From NCBI GenBank assembly GCA_039720395.1, contig CM077833.1:6959036-7023035 (forward strand): a DNA stretch of 64,000 nt, in the 5' to 3' direction. Within the stretch, counting starts at the first letter, position 1; every line of letters starts with the position of its first letter. A program made the translations under genes and the position numbers. Shown piece by piece: positions 34,859 through 46,600 of this stretch. This DNA comes from Liquidambar formosana. Taxonomy: Eukaryota > Streptophyta > Magnoliopsida > Saxifragales > Altingiaceae. The notes under the pieces were generated by a model. The model was not told the origin of the DNA. It saw only the letters and a list, made by a program, of their open reading frames with translations, and made no database searches.

Positions 34859-36616
34859 AAACTAAATTTTTTTGATGGCATTCTTTTATGAAGTCAGTGC
34901 ATAAATAGTCTCGAGTGAAACCTGAAAGAAGACTAAATGGGTTTTGTGTAACTGTGTATACAATTTTACATACTACAGGATATCAAAGATGAGGAATATA
35001 CATACTACAGGTCTACAGCCTACAGGACATGTAAGATGATGAGAAATATTTGATGTGACCTTGTTGTCTGTGCATCATGTTCGTGTCATTAATGGATCAG
35101 CCGTTTGGGCTTCTTTTCTCCCTCTTAAATGTTCAAAATTTTTAGCGAACGCATTGAATGCATATGGATTTTAGGAACTTAACCCACATATCTTCTGTAG
35201 TAAGCATACTTGGATATTAGAATTAAAATTAGTATCACAAAAATGTCATCATTCCAATCTGTGTACAGTCCCTTTTGGATTGATTCATTAGCCATTATTA
35301 AAAGAACCATTCTTCATTATATGATAATAGAATATTAGAACATCGTTTCTTAAAATCATGAAGATTAGCCCCAACTCATTCCAAATGCTAGGGGAAGCTA
35401 GTACATGGTACCAAACATATATATTTTTGCTCCTCACAAGTAATCAGCTTTCCCCCGCAACCTATTTATATGATTTTGCAGAAATGCTAAACCAAGAAAT
35501 GATAATTTCGAGATGGTTATTGAGAGTCTTCCCTACTATTGAATGATTACATCCTTATCTTTAAATAAAAGGGTACGTAGAATGGCATGCAAATTATGAT
35601 AGCAAATTTGTGCACATTTCTTTTACTGCTCCATTTTTCGTCTAGGTGGGAGTCCCGTTTGGTTCCCATATTTGGGTCAATATTGTACTCCTAAGTGGCC
35701 ATATTCTTTCTTGTTCAAAGATGATTGATAAATTACGTTGAGTTTCTATTAGTTGACATCATCTGGATATATAATTTTATTAAATGGTGTTCTTCAATGT
35801 TTGATTTTGCACCTTAATCCATATGGCAATTTCAATCGGAATACCCTGGAATACCAGTTAGGATATTTCTTTCATGAATTTCTTATCCGGACATTAGCAA
35901 CAGTTTCCCCTTTCGAAATATTAGGAAGCATCATCTATTTTAATGCTAATTTTGGTGAGCTTCCTTTACATTCTTTGCATTTTGTTATTCATCTTCATTG
36001 TACATGAGCTTTGATTTAGAGATGAACACGAATCTCGATAGACATGACGGTTGCAAGCAATGTGAAGGATCGTCCTACTATCACTTGTAACCTCTCTCCA
36101 TACAAGACAACTAGGCCCAGATCAACCTCCACATGTCCTTAAGGGCTAACGTCACAAGTAGTGCGTCACTTACCCAATAAAGAGTGGGCAAAAGGAATCT
36201 ACAAGATGATGACATCTGTCCCATCTTCTAGAAACCCTTCGCCTCAATCATGAGAAATAAATAGTGTCATCAATTTTCTGCAAAGGTATGCGCAATCAAT
36301 TCTAAAAAATCTCTATCTCTTTTTGAGCCTTTTCTTACTTGAGCGTTGGAGAACCTTTTCAAGTCCCAACCCAAAACTTTCCTAAAAGAGAAAAAAAAGG
36401 GAAATTCTAGGGCAGACCTTGACCAGGAATTTTCCCCCACAGAATACATCTCTCAGAATTTTTTTCCGTCCTAGAATTGGAGAACTACATGGAGAGGTGG
36501 TAGAGGTAGAGTGGAAAGAGGATAATAATCTTTGGAAGGATTTTGTTCTGAGTTCAAACCAGTGGTGTCGGGACCAAGGTCTTTTCTTTGGCTCAGAAAC
36601 GGGGGCTTTGTGGATT
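34859..36616. other. intergenic spacer, no gene recognised
   Basis: Open frames up to 89 codons lack motifs. A long minus-strand frame overlapping 36382-37203 is antisense to the LINE and not supported. Confidence 0.4.
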
Positions 36617-38545
36617 ATCTTTTGAAGTGGCTTATGATGTGGTGTTTCTAACAAAAAGGCAGGGGCGAGTTCGACCAGCGGAAGTGGCGATCCATTAGGT
36701 GAGTTGCTGTGGAAACAAACAATCCCAAATAAGGTTAAGCATTTTATTTGGAAATTGGGTAAAGATATATTGCCAACGCACTGTAATCTCATACGAAAGA
36801 AAGTTTTCACTGATATGGTATGCCCTCGGTGTGGTAAGAAAGGGGAAACCACTCTCCATTGCTTTAGAGATTGTCGGGTGGTTAAGGAGGTTTGGGCTTT
36901 TTGTTCGATGGAGGCGGTAGTGGAGGTTTCACCAGCTGCGAATATCTTGTCTTGGGTTTTGGATGTGGCGCATAAAATGGGCAGTGAAGGTGTGGCAATT
37001 TTATTTATGAATTTGTAGGCAATTTGGTTAAGTAGGAATATGCTCGTGTTCAAGGCCGGTTCTGAGTTTGTTGGAGCCCTAGGTGAACTCTTAAAATGGG
37101 GCCCTCTTCCTTCTATACATATTCTCAAAAAAAAAAAAGTTCTAAATATCAAAATAAAAAAAAAAATCCTACTACCAAGTACCAACATAAAGTTTGTTTG
37201 CATATAAAATTACTAAAATTTGCTTTTATAGATTAAAATGACGAGTTGATTACAAAAACTTATGAAGATAGAATACATATAACATACTTCTTGCTTCATA
37301 ATTGAACAAAATCCACTTTTCCAACACCAAAAAGAAAAAAAAAAAACAAATGCCAAATAAAATCTAAAGCTATAATACCAAAAGAAATTAATCAATTACA
37401 ACAAAGTTTCATTTAAACATTACTCTTCTCTCATTTTTAGATGCAAAATTATTAATTAACCTAGTATAATCACGTTATGAATGGGGATTGCCGGATTGGG
37501 GAGCCAGGGGAGGAGATGAGAGAGACGTTTGTGAATGGGGAAATGAGCCAGGAGAGAGAGACGTTGTGACTTGTGAATGGGAGCCTCTCAGATTTGATCT
37601 GAGAACTAAAAAACCCCTTGATTCCTGTGTAAAGTATATTGTTTTATTATTATTTAGTTTTAATGTTTTTGGGCTAGAATTGGGCTTGTAGAATAGGGCC
37701 CCTTTTGCTTAAAAAAGGAGAGCTGGTGCTGCTAGTCCAAGTGGAGAAGCCACTCCTTTGGGCTGACTTTTGGGCTTTGATAACTAGTAAAGGGGATAGG
37801 TATTTGGGGGCCCATTTTTTTAGCCCAAATAGGGGGCCCCAGATGGCCGTCTTGCTCGTCTGGGCTCAGAACTGGGCCTGCTCGTTTTTGAAGGGATTCG
37901 AAAGGGAACAGGAGAAATTGTGGATATAGCAAGTCGCCTTCTCACAGACTATACAAATGCTCTCCAAGACGTCACGTCTACAACTGATTCTATGCAAATT
38001 AAGTGGCACCCTCCGCCACTTGGGTCCTTCAAGGCAAATGTTGACGGTGCCATTTTCGGGAGTCCAGGAGTGTAGGGATTGGTGTGATAGTAAGAGATAG
38101 TGCAGGGCGAGTTATTGCTACAGCAGTTAAAAATATAGATGGGGAATTTCCATCTAATGTTGTGGAGGCTTTGGGTGTTCATTTCGCGGTGCAGTTTGTT
38201 CGGGACTTGGGGCTTCAATCTGTTATGGTAGAGGGGGATAATCTGGAGATCATCAATGCAATTAATTCCCAGGAGATCAATTTGTCAGCATTGGGTTTAA
38301 TACTTGAGGATGTCCAAGCTTCAATGATCGGGCACTTTGGTACCATCACTGTTAGGCATACCCAAAGATAAGGCAATTAGGTGGCTCATGGGCTTGCGAG
38401 GAATGCTCAGCATGTAGAGGGGTCAATGGTATGGATGGAGGAAATTCCTGGTTGTGTCAGGGATCAATATTTGTCCGAATTGTCTCAATGTTCTTCTTAA
38501 TTGTATGATCGCTTTCAATAAATAAAAAAAAAAAAAAAAAAAAAA
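36617..38545 (+). pseudogene. LINE ORF2 C-terminal region with poly(A), interrupted by a hAT-like element
   Basis: Reads GELLWKQTIPNKVKHFIWKL, then CPRCGKKGETTLHCFRDC (the zinc-binding RVT region), to AIWLSRNMLVF at 37050. After the hAT-like insertion (37051-37880 plus one duplicated flank) the same frame continues EGIRKGTGEIVDIASRLL and WHPPPLGSFKANVDGAIFGS, then the RNase H domain (GVIVRDSAGRVIATAVKN, EALGVHFAVQFVRDLG, VEGDNLEIINAIN). It ends near LYDRFQ and a poly(A) tract (38524-38545). A TAG near 38073 and a TAA near 38370 break it. The 5' limit is uncertain; endonuclease and RT are absent. Confidence 0.87.
37051..37880. mobile_element. hAT-like non-autonomous element inside the LINE
   Basis: The left end CAAGGCCGGTTCTGAG and the inverse of the right end CAGGCCCAGTTCTGAG match at 13 of 16 positions. 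The flanks are CTCGTGTT (37043-37050) and CTCGTTTT (37881-37888), an 8-bp duplication with one mismatch, the hAT length. Excising the element and one flank restores the LINE frame (LVF-EGIRKG). No transposase is encoded. Confidence 0.85.
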
Positions 38546-38559
38546 GGGTCCTTTGTGTG

Positions 38560-39013
38560 GGAATTGGCCAGTGATACCACGAGGCCCATGTAGTCCCATA
38601 AATTTTTTTTTTTTTGTACTCCTCACTTAGTTTATACTTTTTAAGGTTCTATAAAAAATACAAAAGGTTTTCTTGAAAATTAGCCACTTAATCCACTAGA
38701 AATCATCATAATGAATAACTTTATATAAGAAAATTTTTCCAAAATCTATCGTGTAAGTGGACTTTTTGGCCATTTAAAATCTTTGTTTCATTTCTACAAA
38801 ATGTTTCATGAAAAATTCAACCAAAAAAAAAAAAAAAAAAATCTATTTGAACTACGGATTTCAAAAAAACTTTCTTCTACAAAGTCATTCAAAATCATAT
38901 TTTCTAGTAAACAGTGCAGTTAATTTTTATGAAAATCTTTTATATCATTCATAAAACCTTAAAAAATATAAATGAAGTGTGGGGTACAAAAGAATTTTTG
39001 TACTGGCAATAAC
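38560..39013. mobile_element. MITE-like unit with diverged inverted ends
   Basis: The stretch TTTGTACTCCTCACTTAGTT at about 38614-38633 through TTAAGGTTCTATAA is inversely repeated at about 38953-38997. ATTGGCCAGT near 38561 has a counterpart (ATTGCCAGT on the minus strand) near 39009. No coding sequence, and no clean target duplication was found. Confidence 0.5.
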
Positions 39014-39702
39014 CTCCACTATTGTCTATTAGGAAAAAAAAAAAATCGATAGAAGATTACTTCAAAAGATTCTTTAATTTATATAGAGAAAAAAACACAA
39101 ACATCCAAACAAAAGTCAACCCTGCTAGAGAAAATTCCTGGCTCCCCCACTGAGTGCACGTATGGCCAGCCATGGCCATGGCAGCAGCTGCTGGAGCTCG
39201 AAAGTCTTCTGTGGAGACTTATTTTTTCATGGTTCAGGTTGGTAGAGTTTCAACCCTCTTCTATGCGCGATGGGGCTGCCTCGGGGTAGTCCACCACCTC
39301 ATTGGTGCTCTTCCTGGGGTGTTTATGGTCAGCTTAATGCACCCGTAGGCTGTCGTTCAAGGATGGTGCTAAGCACCATTGTTTTCAAGCTAGGGGCTCA
39401 TTGCTGCAACGCCCAAACCCCGCTCGCATGTTTTTTTTTTTTTTTTTTTTTTTTGGGGGGGGGGGGGGGGGGGAGAGGGGGAATACCTGGCTATGATGGT
39501 CCTGATTTACAATTTTCCTTAATCTAGCAACCTGATGGCTATTGTAGATTTTGTTCATGCAACCCCCAAACCCAGGGGGTGGGGGCGGGCGTCGAAGATG
39601 CCTGGCTGTGATGGGCCTAGTTTACAAATTTCTTTACTCAATCTAGGCAGCAGGAGAATATTACAATCCCACATGGCAACAAAGTTTTCATTTCTCTAAT
39701 AA
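39014..39702. other. spacer with a T/G homopolymer pair
   Basis: No gene recognised. CCTGGCTRTGATGG occurs at about 39487 and 39600, about 113 bp apart, suggesting a local duplication. It contains the 24-T/19-G tract at 39431-39473. Confidence 0.4.
39431..39473. repeat. 24 T followed directly by 19 G
   Basis: Uninterrupted homopolymers by direct count: T 39431-39454, G 39455-39473, then AGAGGGGG. Confidence 0.95.
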
Positions 39703-39845
39703 TGTGTTTGGATGAGGGATTCACATAAGGGATTTGGGCTAACATAGGATTTCATACCCATATTATGGTTACAGTAGTAGCAGCAAGTGAAATTGAAATC
39801 CCATCTTAACCCAAATTCTTCTTGCAAATTCCTCATCCAAACACA
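39703..39845. mobile_element. 143-bp MITE with near-perfect terminal inverted repeats
   Basis: TGTGTTTGGATGAGGGATT at the left and TGTGTTTGGATGAGGAATT on the opposite strand at the right differ at one of 19 positions. The inner arms also pair (GGATTTGGGCTAA with GAATTTGGGTTAA). No clear target duplication is visible, so the family is not assigned. Confidence 0.7.
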
Positions 39846-40318
39846 CTATAAGGTTCCAAAACAAATTGTAACGTGCTCAACTGAAACACAAAAAATATCA
39901 GCGTGCAGAATCACCCAGAAAATAAAAACAATTAGCTTAGTAGAGTTCCGCTGCTAGTATATTTTTATATTAGGGAATGCTTCAGCAGACAAATTGCTAA
40001 TATGGGCCTTCATTTCCCCGGGCAGCATTGGTTGTGGTCCCCTCTGACTGATCTTCTTAAGGCTCTCTTCCACAATTGTTACAGTCTATCTTCGTATCGT
40101 TTCCGAGCATAATTTCTTTTATTGTCATCTGGTCAATGGATTTATGGCCATTTTTACCAGATTTTTATTTATTTTATTTTCTTCTTTCATTGTATCTTTC
40201 TTTCTTTTATTAATAATGTGGAGCTACGAGCACATGATTGTGAGTTTCTAGGGTGCCACCTAGTTGAAATGCTAGATTTCTCTTTGATGCTTTCAGCTCT
40301 TTCCTTTCTATCTATCTA

Positions 40319-40356
<38 letters not shown>

Positions 40357-40378
40357 TATACCTGATACGTACTTTTCA

Positions 40379-40420
<42 letters not shown>

Positions 40421-40447
40421 AGAAGAAGAAGAAGAAGAAGAAGAAAG
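40319..40447. repeat. (TA)n, 39-A tract and (GAA)n
   Basis: A TA-dinucleotide run at about 40319-40354, then 39 consecutive A (40380-40418) running directly into a GAA-type repeat (40419-40447). Lies about 150 bp beyond the stop codon of the TVP38-type gene. Confidence 0.95.
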
Positions 40448-40602
40448 AAGAAAGAAACAAACAAACAAATCGAACTGTTTCTATTTAATTGGGTTAAATA
40501 ATAAAATTATAATTTACATGACGATGAAGCACCTGTTAATTATACAATTTATATCAAATCGTTAATTATATGCTTACAAGAGGAAAAGTCATGGCCCAGT
40601 CT

Positions 40603-43600
40603 CTACTCGATGTCTTTTATAGCATCCTGCAGAAGAAGCGACAAGAAAACAGTTAGTCAAGACAGAATCCTCCATCTCAATTTGTATCACTCATACAATT
40701 TGATCCAAAGGCATGCATAGCCAGATAAAATAAAACTGTCACAAATGCTTCAGGAAGCCTTCAGAAATTAAGTGGAACTGTAAACGCCATTGTCTTCCAG
40801 CTCACAAATTCATCATTGAGAATGGAATCATTACTGGATATATGAATCGACTCAACTCTACAATGGCCAAGCATTTTGGATTGCCAAGTTAACAAACCAT
40901 AAGGTAGTCCACAAGGATCATTAGACCCTTTAAAAAGGGATTTTCCACATGGAGACAAAGGTGAAAAGAATTCACTGATTAAATGGGAAAGATAAGCAGA
41001 TATTACATTTGTTAGTAGAGTTGCATTTTTTGTCACTGTATATCCCCATGGCAAAATATATTATGGAAAGAATGCTTAACCTATCCTACCATAATGCAAA
41101 TGCTAATCAACAGAGGAATTACCTTCGCAAGCCGTGTCACATAAGCTGCAGCCAATGCTGTTGCCAGTAAACCCAACCCAAGTGTTAATAGCTGACCATT
41201 TCCTCCAGATAAACCAACTTCGGATTCTTCTTGCTTAAATGTTGCCAAAAAATAAAATACAAAGAAAAAAAAAAGAAAGGCTTTTAGGCTGAAAGCAATT
41301 ACAAATCCATCTGCTCAATGAAGTTTTGTGGAAGAAGCCAAGAACTCAAATATAATCTCAAAAAATGTAATAATTCTAAAAGAAATTCAAGAATTGAAAA
41401 AGCTAAATAACGGCAAATATGTGAATATTTTGGCAACAAATAACAAGAACTGACATAATGCTATAGGTATGCATCCCGATCAAACCATCACAATGTCTTA
41501 AAGCTGACTCACACCTAAAGACAACTACAAATAGTGATAATTTATTAGATTAGTTTTATAGTGACCTTATGACTAATAACAAAGGCATTCAACTTAGCTG
41601 TATTAGATAAAACATTAGTAGCACACTAAAATCTTCCATCAACTTCCTTTCTCAAAATGCCCAGCTTGCTCATCAGTTCTTTCCGTCCATGTAGCTATCT
41701 CAACACTCTATACCTACTTCTGAAAACTGAACAAGCAACTCAGGAATGTCACTGATGCATGATAGAAGCAGGACCATGCCTTCAGTAGGGATGGCAACGC
41801 GACAAGGTTGGGCTAGGTGGGTTTGAGGAGCTACAGCAATTACTACATGCTCAACCCCATCTCAACAGCCTCCCTGTTTATTCGCACCACTTTCAAATAC
41901 AAATCAGAAAAATAACCAACCTACTTGATCATGCTATGGATGTCTACATAAAAACAAAGCATTCCTACAATAAAGTTGCAGACAACCTCTTCTTTTTCTT
42001 TTTCTTTAATTAATTAATTTATTTATTTTCTCCAGAGGGTGCCAATGCTTGTTCCTAAGACATCTAGAAAACATCTTAGAATCTAAACCAACTAGGTAAG
42101 AAGAAGTTTGGCAAGCAGACACCAACGTTCATAGTGTCTTTTTCTTAAAAAAAATCAATAAATAAATAACCAGTGCAGGTTATAAATTTAGGTAAAAGGT
42201 GAACCAACTTTAAAACCAACTTTACATAGGTTTCTTAAACAAGATGAATAGCATGTGTTGAATGGACTTGTTTTGGCCCATTTAAGGGGATTCCCAAGCT
42301 GCCTCATAAGGATAAGGGAGGATGGATGTGAGGAGGAAAGGTAGAGATGAAACCCATTCACAAACAGAGAAGGCGCATCTTGCCAGCCAATGGCCCCCAG
42401 TTTTATTTGAGAGAAACCTAGTTTAATGACTCATTAAGTCAAGGATGGTCACACCGATCTCAACCCAGTTATGAATGGTGGTTGTGAATGGGAAACACAA
42501 ACCCAAATCATTTATCAGAACGGGCCAAAAATTACCATACAACTTTTAAAATCAAATCTAGGTAATTAAGAAAAAAGTGACCAAAAACAGTAATGAATTG
42601 CATTAAGGGAGAAGATGAGCTTGGAGAGAGAGAGAGGGAGAGAGAGAGATGCAAAATTTCTGAGGACAACAAAGACTGGGGAAAGTTAAAAAAACAAAAC
42701 TAAGAGATGACATAATAAGTCATGCCGTCCATGATTAGGGTCCCTAGAGTTTTGCCCTCTAGTTCAGATGATTAAAACTTCAACAATCAAATGTAATTAA
42801 GAGTAAAGAGGGAGTCTCAGACCAGCAAAATTACTGAGGAAACCAAAATATCTTCATCATTATGCTCTAAAGAGGTAGTGGTAGAATTCTCCATGCACAT
42901 TGTACAATCAATGGAGATTAATAAAGCCCTTCCTATTCCTTTTTACATTTTTTTTTTCAACAAATAAAAAGAAAAAATATAGAAGAACCTAGAAAGTGTG
43001 GTATCGGAGACATCCTCTCTCTCAGCTAAATAGTTGAAGTTGCTCACCACCAAGGGTTGTGGTCTAATGGTAAAGGTGTAGGAGGCCAGGTAGTCAAGGG
43101 TTAGAATCTCGAGGCAGTGGCATGAAGTGAATTTGTCTCTTGATGGCCCTACTCATGCACTGGAGCCATTATCCTTTACTGGGGTTGAGGTTAGGCTATG
43201 GCTCAATCAACTTGAGGGAGCGCTTGCGGCTCCCCACATTTTGGGCCCCGTTTAGGCCCCTCCTATAATTGGTTTCCTTAGTGGGTAGGGGAGCTACTAT
43301 GGTCACGCCCAAATAAAGTCACCACGACTGGTTGCCCCCCTTCTATCCTTTTTTGCTTATTAAAAAAAAAAAAAAAAGTTAAAGTTGCACAAAGTGTTTT
43401 TTTTTTTCAATATCCTGGAGCACAACAAATGGTTTATATAATTTAGTATTTCTATACAAATAACCTTCACTCATTTTGAAATATGCATTCAACAAGAGAA
43501 TAATTTTTTAAGTAACCAAGATATAGAGAAAAATGTTCTTGTTTCTTCGTTTGACCTAAAACAATCCCTACCATTATATTTAATAAAATTAAATATTTTT

Positions 43601-46600
43601 GCACGAATGATCGCCACTCCACTACTGCTTACTCTTTTTTCCTTGGCACCAATCTTCTCTCTTGGAGAACAAAGAGGAACAAAGAGGTCACATTGGAAAT
43701 AAGTACTGCAACCATTTTCTTTTACACTGTATCAAGCTTCAGCATTATCTAAGGCAAAGATCATGTGAGGGGTAGAAGCGATTTGATCAAACACATGTTA
43801 TCTAGAACATTTTTTAAAGCTAAAGATCATATTGGAAAATGGATTTTTGCCTTGTTCTAATATACGATACCACTAGATGCACCTTGGTACTTCCATCCGC
43901 CAATCAAGGCTAGTGGAGCAAAGGGAGACAAAAAAACATGAGCACTCCTACACGAGCCTTATTGAAAAGGTCCTTTACTATTTTCTTTTTTTTTGGGTAA
44001 GTAAGGCCCTTTACTATAGATAGGGCGTTAACACTTTAGTTAGATTAATGATGGCTACATTTTAAAAAATGGCATGTTCAACACATATACAACACCATTC
44101 CATCTCCTTCTCATTCCTCTCCACAATTGAGATGGTCGATCACCAACTTTATTTCCTCAAGCAACAATTACAAGGGATTGAGAGAGTTAAACTCCACTCT
44201 CTCCACCTAGGCGGCTAGGCACTAAGTGCAAGGCATTGCAACGACCAACACCACTCTGTCTCCTACTTCTCATTCCTATCTTCTCTCTCACTTCAATTAG
44301 CAAAGATTTTATTGAAAGCCCCATCAATAGAAAAGCTTTTCCATGCTCTTGATCTGAACAAGTGGCACAAATTTCAGAAATAGTTATGATGTCTCTAATC
44401 TAGTGCTTTGCTGGCCTTTTAGCTTACTCCTTATTTAGCTTTTGAAAAAAAGTTTGTGTTTTCAATGCAATCTAATCATCTCCCCTGACCCAAAATCCAG
44501 ACCAAAACAACCCGACATTTTTCTGATCGATGATGTGTGATTTTTCCATTAGTTGGTTAGTTTTGAGAACCAAACTTGGTTGGTACACTTCTGGGTTCAT
44601 ATCAAACCGATCCGGCCAAACTAAGATGCACTCCTAAATAACACTGATAAAAGGGGCACGTCACCACGCCAATGATCTTTCTGAATATCTTTCTGAATGA
44701 TGGGCCAACCATGAGGCCCAAAAAACCTCTATCAAGTGCCAACCAAAAGAATTCTCTAAACACTTCCCAACCACCACCTGTCTCCAAAAGGCTATTTCTT
44801 TCTTTACAAAACCCCTAAAGTTCCAAGAAAACCTTATTCATGACAAAAGAATAACAAACATCCAAACCTCACATCTATGTAAGAAAACAAACTAGACTAC
44901 ATTCCACAAAAATAAATAAATAGTAATAGTAATAGTAACAGTAATAGTTTCAAAAAAAAAAAAAAATCATCTGCCATAGCTTTCCACAACAAGTCACAAT
45001 GATCTTTTCAATCTTCTTATCAATAGCGGAAAGAATTAGAAAGAGAAACAGGAAGCAGGCAAACAGGAAAGAGAGGTTCTCCTAGGAGTAAGCTTTCCAC
45101 CTTTAAAAAGAAACCACGAGTCCATAAAATAAAAGAAAATAACTTGGGTTTTCTAACACCGCTCAAACACATAAGAAAACAGGGAGGACCGGAGGACCTT
45201 ACCTTTTGCAACCCAGATCCAAAGACGAATTATGAATATACTCCCTCTGTTTATTCACAGTCTTGTTTGAAAAAGCACATTCTTTTAGGAAATCCTATTA
45301 AATGCTTCTACACTCATCTACATTTTGATAATTCCAATGTCGCCCTCAAGTGTAGTACAAAACATTAATTGAGTTTTTTTTGTCTATATTATGTAATTAA
45401 TACCATAGATGTGGGTATTTAGGGAAAAGCAATTACAATAAAGTCGTTGACTTTTTAACTAAACAATAGTTTTGAAACAGTCTAAAATAGAAAGGAAGAC
45501 AATTTGTATGAAACAGAGGGAGTATACAATTCCCCCATCGATAGCAGCTCTTATTAATCCAAAGCTCTAAAGCAACCCCAAAAGGGCACAAAATGCATTC
45601 AACAATTCTAAGCTCAAAATGGCATAGAAGCATAATGACCCACATATGACAAAGAAAAGCCTTCCACCAACCACCCAATCTCTTTCCTATGATGCAAAGG
45701 AGGAGATTGGCAAGATAGAACCTTTGTCCAATATAGCTAGAGCTATTAAAAAAAGAAATAGAAGCAAAAAAAAAAAAAAAACAGAACAAACTGAGGAAAA
45801 AAAAAGAAAAAAAGAAAAAAAAAGTACAATACTAAATTTTATTAATAAGAAAAAAAATGTACAAATGAGAGAGTAAAAGATGTCCTCCTAAAACCAAAAA
45901 AAAAAAAACAAAAACAAACTGACATCCAATCAAGCTTAATGGCAAATAACAGAACCCCCACAAAAGCATTAAAAACAGACACCCAAAAAGAAGTTAAAAA
46001 ACTAACTTGATCTCACAACCCCTCATCGGACTCAAATTTATCTTTAAACACCCTAACATTCCTCTCCAACCATGATACCCAAAACACTGCCAAAATAGCA
46101 CACCTCCAAAGAATTACGACTTTCTTACTTCTTCCAAAACCTCCAAAATCTATCTCAAACATATTGATGCAAGATCTTGGAGAACCAAAAACATCTTAGC
46201 CCTATGAAAGAGCCCTTCCCAAAACCTCCTAGCAACCAAACAATTTAAAAACAAATGATCCACGTTTTCTTCTTCCCTTTAGCACATTATACACCATTGA
46301 GGAGAAAGAAAAGAACCGGGTCTCCTCCTTTGCAACACATCACTGATATTTATTTTCTTATGAGCTACAAAACAAGCAAACACTTGTACTCTCAAAGGAA
46401 GTCTTGCCTTCTAAATCATCAAAGAGGGAAGAAAATCAGGAACACTAGGAGTATCAACCAAAACCTCAAAGGACTTACAAGAGAAGACTGTAGAGGGATC
46501 AACTTTCCATTTCCTTCTGTTCAGAACCAATTGCCTCAAATAAACCCCATCATGCAAAGACAACAAGGAAGAGACATTCCCAATCATTCCCTATCAACAA

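Noticed and set aside
36382..37203. 273-codon minus-strand frame as a gene
   Set aside because: It lies antisense to recognisable LINE ORF2 sequence and runs into the hAT-like insertion; no motif.
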